Positions 1 to 5,827 of a DNA stretch of 12,976 nt are shown here, piece after piece (within the stretch, counting starts at the first letter, position 1; every line of letters begins with the position of its first letter). A program made the translations under genes and the position numbers. Origin of the DNA: Candidatus Aminicenantota bacterium (GTDB taxonomy: Bacteria > Acidobacteriota > Aminicenantia > S016-38); NCBI GenBank assembly GCA_021161165.1, contig JAGHBF010000035.1, positions 1-12,976 of the forward strand, written 5' to 3'. Under the pieces are notes generated by a model. The model did not search any database. It saw only the letters and a program-made list of their open reading frames with translations, and was not told where the DNA came from.

Positions 1-160
1 ATATTGTATTTCGTATAAAATAATAATCCTTTATATAGAAAAAGTAAAAAATATAAGGAATCCGATGTAGTTTTTTAGTTTATTTTTCCTACTCCCTATT
101 TTTAGAAACCTTTTCCTAAAGAATTTTATCTATACTCTAAATAATGTTATTTTTATATTC
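1..160. other. AT-rich left-edge intergenic region
   Basis: No credible coding sequence is visible on either strand. The stretch is very AT-rich. A TATACT hexamer at 131-136 resembles a -10 box for the thioesterase gene that begins at 161, but no good -35 hexamer lies 15-19 bp upstream of it, and no Shine-Dalgarno sequence precedes the ATG. I see no repeat or RNA gene here. Confidence 0.5.
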
Positions 161-907
161 ATGGACAAGCCAGGTATTTGGACAGAAGACTTTAAAATAA
201 GATCATTTCAGGCAGATTTTAACGGTAATCTTTCACTTCCTGCTCTTCTTGGAATCTTTCAGGAAACTGCCGGAGAACATGCCGATGCTTTTAGTTTGGG
301 CTACGAGAACATGATAAAAAACAACTGGGCATGGGTGCTTTCTCGGATAAAAGTTAGAATTTACAGAATACCCAGATGGAAGGAGATTGTAAGCTTGAGA
401 ACATGGGTAAAGGAAAGGACAAGACTTTTGTCAATAAGGCATTTTGAGATATTTTCAGAAAAGAGAGAAAAACTGTTAGGTGCAGTGAGCGAATGGGCAC
501 TTGTGAACATTGAAACTAAAAAACCGGTTTTCCTGACCAATTTAAATCTCGACTTTCCTTTTTATCCAGAAATGAGAGCCCTTGAGGAAAGGCCTGAAAA
601 GCTAATTCCCTCTGAAAATATGTCTTTTTCCGGGAATTATACCGTAAAGAATAGCGATGTAGATGTTAATATGCATATGAATAATGCTCAATACCTTAGA
701 GTCGTTCTTGATTCTTATGAAGTAACCTGGTTAAAGAAATTTAGAATAGAAGTCTTTGACATAAACTTCAAAGCTGAGGCTATGGTGGGGGATGAATTAA
801 CATTGAAAACCCGTTCCGATGGAAATCTTTTTTTACATAGTGTAGAGAGAAAAAAGGACAAAAGGCCAGTTGCTCTGTTGAAACTAAAATGGGAAGAGCA
901 ACAATGA
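161..907 (+). CDS. acyl-ACP thioesterase (FatA/FatB-like, double hotdog)
   Basis: This 248-residue protein matches bacterial members of the acyl-ACP thioesterase family, which hydrolyse acyl-ACP in the cytoplasm to release free fatty acids. The N-terminal part (residues 6-40) has the family look: IWTEDFKIRSFQ, then NGNLSLPALLGIFQETAGEHA. The first hotdog fold covers about residues 6-130 and includes WAWVLSRIKVRI (56-67). The second covers about 155-245. The catalytic-type motif DVNMHMNNAQY lies at 168-178, giving D168, N170 and H172 as the expected active residues. Length is normal for bacterial homologues. The ATG at 161 is the natural start, but no Shine-Dalgarno precedes it. The gene stands alone and is convergent with the alpha-galactosidase gene. 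The chain length of the acyl substrate cannot be read from sequence. It is not YbgC, the short single-hotdog thioesterase often found beside tolQ. Confidence 0.85.
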   Translation: MDKPGIWTEDFKIRSFQADFNGNLSLPALLGIFQETAGEHADAFSLGYENMIKNNWAWVLSRIKVRIYRIPRWKEIVSLRTWVKERTRLLSIRHFEIFSEKREKLLGAVSEWALVNIETKKPVFLTNLNLDFPFYPEMRALEERPEKLIPSENMSFSGNYTVKNSDVDVNMHMNNAQYLRVVLDSYEVTWLKKFRIEVFDINFKAEAMVGDELTLKTRSDGNLFLHSVERKKDKRPVALLKLKWEEQQ

Positions 908-937
908 AGTTTTTATAAGAAGATTCGCCACATAAAT

Positions 938-960
938 AAAAAAAGCAACAGTCTCTATTG
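938..960 (-). terminator. intrinsic terminator of alpha-galactosidase gene
   Basis: Read on the minus strand, CAATAG, the loop AGA and CTGTTG form a six-pair stem with one G-U pair (946-960 in plus coordinates). A C and seven consecutive Ts (938-944) follow, then ATTT. The hairpin starts about 10 nt past the alpha-galactosidase stop codon. The short stem is AT-rich, but the U-tract is strong. It has no U-tract on the plus strand, so it would not stop thioesterase transcripts. Confidence 0.55.
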
Positions 961-970
961 AAATTTAAGG

Positions 971-2167
971 TTATTTTTTAGTAGAAATTCTGGTCAATCT
1001 TAAAAGTATCACATCATGAGGAAGAACTTTTGCCCTGAATGTTCTGGATGTGTTTCCTACAAATCTGTGTTTCCATAAATCCCTTAGCCTGTAGTTTTTA
1101 TCTTTTAACCCGAATTTTCTTAAAATCCATCCCCATCTTATGACTGCATTAATCGGGCTCAGGCCCCTATTCAAGAGAGCTATAGCAAGTTCTCCCCCTG
1201 AAAGTTCTTTTGTCCAGATTTCGTAATCACCTATGTCAGTTATTTTAACTCCCTGTTTGCCAAGTGGATCCTGGTCGATCGCTATAACCTCTTTATTTGT
1301 AAGTATATTCCTTATTTCACTGCTCATGTGTCGTATGTCGTTTCCCGCCATCAAAGGAGCAGCCAGTATACTCCACATACTGAAGTGAGCCCTGTATTCC
1401 TTGATAGTCATCCCTCCATTGCCAACTTCCAGCATGTCTGGGTCATTCCAGTGCCCGGGACCTGCATATGCTTCAAGTCCTACCTGTTTGTCAAGGATGA
1501 GAGTCCATCCCATCCCACCCCACTCGTTAACGCAATCCCAGCAGTCTTGTATGTCGCCTGTGGTTCTCCATAGGTGTCCTATATCCTTAGCCCATGTCCA
1601 AGGCTTGGTGGTTCCCCATTCGCAGATGCTGAATACTATAGGGCGTCCGGCTTTATATAGAGCATCCCGCATGAGTTTGTAGGAAGCCTCAGAATTTTGT
1701 TTTCCGTGATAGCACCAGTCATACTTGAGATAATCAACTCCCCACCTGGCATAAGTTCTTGCGTCCTGAAATTCGTAACCTCTGCTACCCGGGAGTCCCT
1801 GACATGTTTTTCTCCCTGCATCAGAGTAAATTCCGAACTTAAGCCCCTTTGAATGTACATAGTCAGCCACTGCTTTCATTCCATGAGGAAATTTTTCTGG
1901 GTTTGGAATGATATTCCCGTCTCCATCTCTTTTTAATTGCCAGCCATCGTCAATGACGAGATATATATATCCTGCATCCCTCATTCCGGTGCTAACCATA
2001 GCGTCTGCAATTTCCTTGATCAATGTTTCATTTATGTTCGGTCCGAAGCAATTCCAGCTGTTCCATCCCATAGGCGGCGTGAGGGCAAGGTTTTTGAATT
2101 TTTGACCCATAGCTTTTCCAGATAAAACAAGTAAAACGCTTAAAGTGAAAAGAAAGATTTTTTTCAT
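971..2167 (-). CDS. secreted GH27 alpha-galactosidase
   Basis: This 398-residue glycoside hydrolase family 27 enzyme would release terminal alpha-D-galactose from oligo- or polysaccharides. Residues 1-21 form a Sec signal peptide (lysines, then FLFTLSVLLVLS, then a small-residue region near GKAMG), so it should act in the periplasm or outside. The mature protein opens with LALTPPMGWNSWNCFG. A (beta/alpha)8 barrel spans about 27-305. The nucleophile is D150 in YLKYDWCY and the acid/base is D205 in WRTTGDI, in the retaining mechanism. DDGW (73-76), CEWG (182-185) and NDPDM (241-245) line the sugar pocket, and C152 with C182 matches a disulfide conserved in the family. A beta-sandwich domain follows (about 310-398). 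AAGGAGGTT lies 3 nt before the ATG. CEWG and the DD pair favour alpha-galactosidase over N-acetylgalactosaminidase, but related GH27 specificities cannot be excluded. No transporter or other sugar gene is nearby. Confidence 0.92.
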   Translation of the reverse strand: MKKIFLFTLSVLLVLSGKAMGQKFKNLALTPPMGWNSWNCFGPNINETLIKEIADAMVSTGMRDAGYIYLVIDDGWQLKRDGDGNIIPNPEKFPHGMKAVADYVHSKGLKFGIYSDAGRKTCQGLPGSRGYEFQDARTYARWGVDYLKYDWCYHGKQNSEASYKLMRDALYKAGRPIVFSICEWGTTKPWTWAKDIGHLWRTTGDIQDCWDCVNEWGGMGWTLILDKQVGLEAYAGPGHWNDPDMLEVGNGGMTIKEYRAHFSMWSILAAPLMAGNDIRHMSSEIRNILTNKEVIAIDQDPLGKQGVKITDIGDYEIWTKELSGGELAIALLNRGLSPINAVIRWGWILRKFGLKDKNYRLRDLWKHRFVGNTSRTFRAKVLPHDVILLRLTRISTKK

Positions 2168-2170
2168 AAT

Positions 2171-2179
2171 AACCTCCTT
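2171..2179 (-). promoter_or_regulatory. strong ribosome binding site of alpha-galactosidase
   Basis: On the minus strand AAGGAGGTT is followed by ATT and the ATG at 2167. This near-perfect Shine-Dalgarno fixes the start just before the signal peptide. It contrasts with the divergent gene at 2264, which has none. Confidence 0.75.
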
Positions 2180-2187
2180 GCATCTGT

Positions 2188-2245
2188 TGAGTTTATTATA
2201 TAGAATTTTGAGAAAAGCTTTAAGAGTATTGAAATAATAAACTCA
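2188..2245. repeat. 12-bp perfect inverted repeat between divergent genes
   Basis: TGAGTTTATTAT (2188-2199) and ATAATAAACTCA (2234-2245) are exact reverse complements, with their centres 46 bp apart. The left arm overlaps the alpha-galactosidase -10 box. The right arm falls within the spacer of the promoter proposed for the divergent hydrolase. An 8-bp palindrome AAAGCTTT (2214-2221) sits within one base of the overall symmetry centre. This geometry suits a paired operator for one regulator controlling both genes; the regulator is unknown. Confidence 0.5.
2195..2223 (-). promoter_or_regulatory. putative alpha-galactosidase promoter
   Basis: On the minus strand a consensus TATAAT (2195-2200) lies 17 bp from a poor -35 candidate TTAAAG (2218-2223, 3 of 6 matches). 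Transcription would start near 2188, leaving a leader of about 20 nt that contains the Shine-Dalgarno. The -10 box lies largely inside the left arm of a 12-bp inverted repeat, so the promoter may be regulated. The weak -35 would fit activator dependence, which is inference. Confidence 0.45.
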
Positions 2246-2257
2246 TTCGGTTATATT
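2229..2257 (+). promoter_or_regulatory. putative leaderless promoter of MBL hydrolase
   Basis: TTGAAA (2229-2234) and TATATT (2252-2257) each match the sigma-70 consensus at 5 of 6 positions and are separated by exactly 17 bp. Seven bases after the -10 box falls the A of the ATG at 2264. Transcription starting there would give a leaderless mRNA, consistent with the absence of any Shine-Dalgarno before this gene. Confidence 0.55.
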
Positions 2258-2263
2258 TACTTT

Positions 2264-3118
2264 ATGTTCAACAGTACAGGTCACTATAGAGATGGGATAT
2301 TCATTTTCGTTGATGTGGAAATGCCTGTCTACGGCATAAAGGGCGAAAAAAACTATTTGGTGGACGCAGCATTTACATTTCTGGCTCCCAGACTCCTGGA
2401 GGATTTAGAAAAAATCAATTTTATTCCCGATTATCTTCTTCTTACTCATTCGCATTATGACCATATCGGTGCGGCTCCAGTATTAAAAAAGAAATTTCCC
2501 TCCATGAAGATTGTAGCTTCAGAAAAGACCGCCGAGGTTCTTAAGAAACCCAAAGCAATAGAGCTAATAAAAAGCCTGGAGAGAGAAGCAGAAGAAGTTT
2601 TTGGTGCCAGCCACACATATGATTTTGAACCTTTTGAAGTTGATATAGTGGTAAAAGAAGGACATAAAATAGATGAATTTGAGGTCTTAGAAACTCCGGG
2701 GCATACGAAATGTTCGGTTTCCTTTATTTTTCCTGATAAGAAAATTATTTTCGTAGGAGATGCTGCAGGGGTTGAAGAAAAAGGATATATAAGACCACAG
2801 TTTCTCTCAAGTTACAGTGCTTATTATTCTTCCCTAAAAAAAATTTTGAAATATTCCAGTTATTCGCTTGCCATGGGACACGGGGGTATTTTTGAGGAAA
2901 ATGAAACAGAAGGATTCCTTTTAAGAGCACTTAGACGAACGGAAGAATTTAAAGAAGAAATAAAGGAACTTTACCTTAAGGAAAAAAACGAAAATGAAGT
3001 GGCAGAGATAATATTCAAAAAGGAGTATGAGGGATTAGGACTGAAACAGCCAAGGGAGGCATATCTAATAAACTTGAATGCAATGATAAAAGCAGTTGTA
3101 AGGGAACTTAATCTTTAG
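2264..3118 (+). CDS. metallo-beta-lactamase-fold hydrolase
   Basis: This 284-residue protein is a cytoplasmic metallo-beta-lactamase superfamily hydrolase with a binuclear metal site. THSHYDH at 61-67 is the HxHxDH signature and supplies H62, H64, D66 and H67. H147 in ETPGHTKCS, D166 in FVGDAAG and H206 in AMGHGG complete the expected metal ligands. The first strands (11-35) and the LVDAA segment are typical of the fold. The C-terminal 75 residues are helical and highly charged, and probably form a cap or dimer region. No signal peptide is seen. The substrate cannot be inferred; the superfamily includes glyoxalase II-like, lactonase and many uncharacterised hydrolases. The ATG at 2264 lacks a Shine-Dalgarno but lies at the predicted transcription start. 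The gene is monocistronic, divergent from the alpha-galactosidase, and overlaps the 3' end of the convergent TPR gene by 4 bp. Confidence 0.82.
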   Translation: MFNSTGHYRDGIFIFVDVEMPVYGIKGEKNYLVDAAFTFLAPRLLEDLEKINFIPDYLLLTHSHYDHIGAAPVLKKKFPSMKIVASEKTAEVLKKPKAIELIKSLEREAEEVFGASHTYDFEPFEVDIVVKEGHKIDEFEVLETPGHTKCSVSFIFPDKKIIFVGDAAGVEEKGYIRPQFLSSYSAYYSSLKKILKYSSYSLAMGHGGIFEENETEGFLLRALRRTEEFKEEIKELYLKEKNENEVAEIIFKKEYEGLGLKQPREAYLINLNAMIKAVVRELNL

Positions 3119-3960
3119 ACTTCTATAGTCTCTTTTATTCCTCCCAAAATTTCTATTGCGCTTTCAGCTATGTCTGATGTGGGATCAATTTCTATACATT
3201 TCCTTAAATACTGGATGGCAATTTCATCGTCTATTTCAGAGAAAAGCCTTCCCAAATAATAGTATGCCTCCTGATATTCAGGATCAAGTTCTATAGCACA
3301 TGTGAATTTTTCAGCGGCCTTTTCCTTTTCACCTGTATCCATATATAAAATGCCAAGTAGAAATTCTATCTCAGGAGTTTTTTTTAGTTTTTCTGTCTTT
3401 TCCGCCTGCAGGATTGCTTCCCATATATATCCGTAAACCGAAAAGTTAAGAGCAAGCTTATATTGTTTTTCGTAGTCCTCCGGATTTTTGTATGCTTCTT
3501 TCCATACTTTAAATATTTCTGGGGGGACTACTTTCCTGGAACTATCATCTTCTGAAGAATGCCTCGGGGTTCCGGTCAAGGAAAATAGCCATTTACGATA
3601 TTGATTTGCGAATTGAAATCCCATAGATGAAGGATTAAGAAGAAGTTTTGTCTCGAATTCCTTCTGTTTCCTGGATTCTTCTCTTACCCTTTCCATCCAT
3701 TCTTCATCTACTTCCTTCCCGAGGTCTTTTACTCTTTCCAGAAGAAGTAAAGCTTCAGTAAAATCTCCATTTTTTTCATATTCTTTTGCCTTTTTTTCAA
3801 GATAGGAAGCATATTCGTGTTTTTGCTCCTCCAGTAATTTTTCGACCTCCTTCCCATCAATTTTTTTTGCCCTTTCAAGAAACCACATTGAGAGTCTAAG
3901 GAAGCCTTTTTCTTTTAAAACTTTTGCTGTTTTTATTAAAAAACCCTGCATTCTGGCCAT
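3115..3960 (-). CDS. TPR-repeat protein of unknown role
   Basis: This 281-residue protein is mostly alpha-helical and very rich in Lys and Glu. Two clear tetratricopeptide repeats lie near the C-terminus, at about 196-229 (PEIEFLLGILYMDTGEKEKA, then AIELDPE) and 230-263 (YQEAYYYLGRLFSEID, then CIEIDPT). A more degenerate repeat may occupy about 163-195. The N-terminal 105 residues form long charged helices that could also be TPR-like or coiled coil. There is no signal peptide or transmembrane segment, so it is probably a cytoplasmic scaffold. A clear GGAGG lies 4 nt before the ATG at 3960. The gene diverges from the tol operon, and its stop codon overlaps that of the hydrolase gene. I do not recognise a specific family, and a link to Tol-Pal is only positional. 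Confidence 0.75.
   Translation of the reverse strand: MARMQGFLIKTAKVLKEKGFLRLSMWFLERAKKIDGKEVEKLLEEQKHEYASYLEKKAKEYEKNGDFTEALLLLERVKDLGKEVDEEWMERVREESRKQKEFETKLLLNPSSMGFQFANQYRKWLFSLTGTPRHSSEDDSSRKVVPPEIFKVWKEAYKNPEDYEKQYKLALNFSVYGYIWEAILQAEKTEKLKKTPEIEFLLGILYMDTGEKEKAAEKFTCAIELDPEYQEAYYYLGRLFSEIDDEIAIQYLRKCIEIDPTSDIAESAIEILGGIKETIEV
3117..3131 (+). terminator. weak hairpin at convergent gene ends
   Basis: AGACT (3117-3121) and AGTCT (3127-3131) form a five-pair stem with loop TCTAT, followed by the T-rich CTCTTTTATT. It overlaps the stop codons of both convergent genes and lies inside the end of the TPR gene. It could weakly end hydrolase transcripts. It is short and may be chance. Confidence 0.25.
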
Positions 3961-3992
3961 TTTTCCTCCGATTCAAATTTCCTCTTTCAGGA

Positions 3993-4016
3993 AGTTTATA
4001 AAAAAAATCATAAACT
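3993..4016. repeat. 7-bp inverted repeat between TPR gene and tolQ
   Basis: AGTTTAT (3993-3999) and ATAAACT (4010-4016) form an inverted repeat with a 10-nt A-rich centre. The left arm overlaps a TATAAA hexamer on the minus strand (3995-4000), a plausible -10 box for the TPR gene. The octamer ATAAACTC at 4010-4017 also occurs at 2237-2244 in the other divergent intergenic region. Confidence 0.35.
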
Positions 4017-4028
4017 CTTTTTGTTTTA

Positions 4029-4055
4029 TTTACAAGTCTGGGAAAAAATTATAAA
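4029..4055 (+). promoter_or_regulatory. putative tol operon promoter
   Basis: TTTACA (4029-4034) and TATAAA (4050-4055) each match the consensus at 5 of 6 positions, but the 15-bp spacer is short. Transcription would begin near 4062, four bases before the ATG at 4066, giving an almost leaderless tolQ message. If this is right, the TTG codon at 4021 cannot be the start, because it would lie upstream of the transcript. Confidence 0.35.
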
Positions 4056-4065
4056 ATTTCTTGAA

Positions 4066-4719
4066 ATGGATGTAATTGCATTGTATTCACAAACCACGCT
4101 GGTGGCCAAGCTTGTTATATTTACCCTTCTGGCTTTTTCCTTTTACTCATGGGCTATAATAATAGCTAAGTTCTTCTTCCTTAAAGCAGTTAAAAAGGAA
4201 AACAACCTTGTAAAAAGGATAATTTTTAAAGCCAGGACTATAAAGGATATGGAAGCAATTGCCAGAAGATACTCCAATTCTTCGTTTTCGAGGATTTTTA
4301 GAAATGTATATGATGCCATCAGAAACAAAAGAATAGGAACCTTGGAGTCCTTAGAGAGAGCCTTGGTGCAGGAACTTACGGATGAGATTAAGAGACTGGA
4401 ATCTTACGTTTCCTTTCTCGCCATAACAGCAAGTTCTGCTCCCTTTATAGGACTTTTTGGAACAGTTTGGGGAATTATGAATGCGTTCCATCAGATTGGA
4501 CTTAAAAAGACGGCCTCACTTGTGGCAGTAGCTCCAGGTATCGCAGAGGCCCTTATTACAACTGCTGCGGGCCTTTTCGCTGCTGTGCCAGCGGTTATCT
4601 TTTACAACTATTTTTCAGCTAAAATAAAGGACCTTGCACAGGAAGCAGAAAATTTCTCAAATGAAATTTTAATAATGGCTGAGAGGCTGAGTAAAGATGC
4701 TAAGGAAGAGAATCTATAG
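4066..4719 (+). CDS. tolQ: TolQ, Tol-Pal motor subunit (ExbB/MotA family)
   Basis: TolQ forms with TolR the inner-membrane proton channel that drives TolA and keeps the outer membrane constricted at division. From the ATG at 4066 the protein has 217 residues and opens MDVIALYSQTTLVAKLV, which lines up with the N-terminus of enterobacterial TolQ. A TTG at 4021 would add 15 residues, but I judge it less likely. Membrane segments lie at about 12-35, 117-140 and 155-185. The conserved MotA/TolQ/ExbB core includes ITASSAPFIGLFGTVWGIM (121-139) and a second stretch beginning VAPGIAEALITTAAGLF (about 154-170). A cytoplasmic loop separates membrane segments 1 and 2. No Shine-Dalgarno is visible. It is the first gene of a seven-gene operon, and its end overlaps tolR by 23 bp. 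ExbB is the alternative name, but the tolB and pal neighbours settle it. Confidence 0.9.
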   Translation: MDVIALYSQTTLVAKLVIFTLLAFSFYSWAIIIAKFFFLKAVKKENNLVKRIIFKARTIKDMEAIARRYSNSSFSRIFRNVYDAIRNKRIGTLESLERALVQELTDEIKRLESYVSFLAITASSAPFIGLFGTVWGIMNAFHQIGLKKTASLVAVAPGIAEALITTAAGLFAAVPAVIFYNYFSAKIKDLAQEAENFSNEILIMAERLSKDAKEENL

Positions 4720-5104
4720 TCCACCAAGGGCAATGGCAGAGATTAATGTTACCCCTCTGGTGGATGTTATGCTGGTTCTTTTGATAATTTTTATGATAAC
4801 TGCTCCCATGTTTAAAGCAGGAATAGATGTTGACCTGCCACAGGCAGAAACGGCCCAGGCCCCTGCCGAACATAGGTTGATAATAACAATAGACAAAAAA
4901 GGATACATATATTTTGGTAAGAAAATAATCCATCAGGCGCTTCTTGAGGAACAGTTAAAAGCATATTTTCACGGAGCCTCCAAAAAAGTTGTATTTCTTC
5001 AGGCTGACAAATCCGTGCCCTATGGAAAGGTTATTAAGGTGCTTGACATAATAAAAAAAAGCGGAATAGAAACTGTGGGCATGGTAGTTCAGCCTAAAAG
5101 ATGA
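4697..5104 (+). CDS. tolR: TolR, Tol-Pal motor subunit (ExbD family)
   Basis: TolR partners TolQ in the proton channel and reaches peptidoglycan through its periplasmic domain. The protein has 135 residues, close to the usual 140. A basic cytoplasmic tail (1-13) precedes the motif MAEINVTPLVDVMLVLLIIF. D23 in that motif is the conserved membrane aspartate expected to carry protons. The membrane helix is about 20-38, followed by IDVDLPQAE and a periplasmic ExbD-type domain (about 55-135) ending IETVGMVVQPKR. The start codon lies inside the end of tolQ, and its stop overlaps the next gene as ATGA, so translation of the three genes is probably coupled. The ATG at 4697 is preferred because it retains the basic tail. 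A later methionine at residue 13 would remove that tail. Confidence 0.92.
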   Translation: MLRKRIYSPPRAMAEINVTPLVDVMLVLLIIFMITAPMFKAGIDVDLPQAETAQAPAEHRLIITIDKKGYIYFGKKIIHQALLEEQLKAYFHGASKKVVFLQADKSVPYGKVIKVLDIIKKSGIETVGMVVQPKR

Positions 5105-5826
5105 TGGAACAAAAAAAACTTCTTGGTTCTGGAATGATCTTTTCTCTTTTATTGCATCTTTCTGTTCTTACAGTTGCAGTTTTCAGTTCATGGAGAAGTG
5201 AAAGCCGCAGGGAATTCAAATATTTTGTCTCTCTTGTACAGTTCCCCGCAGGTGGAGGAGGCAGTGGCAGGGGGAAAGCATCAGCAGGGCATGTAAGAGA
5301 ATTACAGGAAGTTTCAAAAATTAAAGCAAAACCGAAATTGACTTACCCTGTTAAAAACAAAAAACCGAGGAGGAAATACGTAGTTCGAAAAAAATCCAGC
5401 GTTATAGTAAAGAGAAAATCGGGTCTAAAGGAAACTGCAAAAGCCGAGGGTGAGCCTACAGATGCACCTGTCATATCGTTTTCAGGCACAGGTATAGGAA
5501 CAGGCTCAGGTATGGGCACAGGAGAGGGCGAAGGTGGAATGCAGCTGGGAAATTTTCCTTTCCCTTTTTATCTCATAACCGTGAGGGAAAGGATTGGATT
5601 AAACTGGTTTGAATTAACAGAAGGCAAAAGCCTTGGAGCAGAAATCTGGGTTTATTTTAAGGTCAACCGGGATGGAAAAATAATAGAAATAAAACTTGAG
5701 AAGCCGTGTGGTATCTCAAGATTCGATTCCTACGCTCTTAAAGCAGTAAAAGATGCAGAACCTTTCCCTAAATTGCCAAAAAATTACGATGGTGAATTTC
5801 TGGCAATAAGAGTTATATTTGAGTAA
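5101..5826 (+). CDS. TolA/TonB-like energy transducer
   Basis: This 241-residue protein occupies the tolA position and should link the TolQR motor to TolB-Pal across the periplasm. A single N-terminal membrane anchor (about 11-29, IFSLLLHLSVLTVAV) contains S15 and H19, the SxxxH pattern that TonB and TolA use to contact their motor. A basic linker follows (about 73-108, rich in K and R), then a Gly/Thr-rich spacer (129-150). A TonB-type C-terminal domain occupies about 155-241, with VYFKVNRDGKIIEIKLEKP and a final FLAIRVIFE strand. It lacks the long Ala/Lys/Glu helix of E. coli TolA and is much shorter. It starts at the ATGA overlap with tolR (a second ATG follows at once), and its stop is 1 bp from the tolB ATG. 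TonB itself is possible by fold, but context argues for TolA function. Confidence 0.8.
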   Translation: MMEQKKLLGSGMIFSLLLHLSVLTVAVFSSWRSESRREFKYFVSLVQFPAGGGGSGRGKASAGHVRELQEVSKIKAKPKLTYPVKNKKPRRKYVVRKKSSVIVKRKSGLKETAKAEGEPTDAPVISFSGTGIGTGSGMGTGEGEGGMQLGNFPFPFYLITVRERIGLNWFELTEGKSLGAEIWVYFKVNRDGKIIEIKLEKPCGISRFDSYALKAVKDAEPFPKLPKNYDGEFLAIRVIFE

Positions 5827-5827
5827 A

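Noticed and set aside
161..907. Idea that the thioesterase is a displaced ybgC of the tol operon
   Set aside because: It is a double-hotdog FatA/FatB-like protein of 248 residues, not the short YbgC type, and three genes separate it from tolQ.
946..960. Recurrence of AGTCTCT near 950, 3127 and 12136 as a possible dispersed repeat
   Set aside because: Each copy is explained by a separate local hairpin, and the flanks are unrelated.
1328..1682. Overlapping plus-strand frames inside the alpha-galactosidase gene
   Set aside because: They are antisense shadows of a well-conserved GH27 coding region with catalytic residues in place.
4021..4065. TTG start for tolQ giving 15 extra residues (MFYLQVWEKIIKFLE)
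   Set aside because: The ATG at 4066 aligns with the known TolQ N-terminus, the TTG has no Shine-Dalgarno, and the likely promoter lies between the two.
5819..5827. TTG start for tolB overlapping the upstream stop
   Set aside because: It adds only three residues and has no ribosome site; the ATG at 5828 gives a normal signal peptide.
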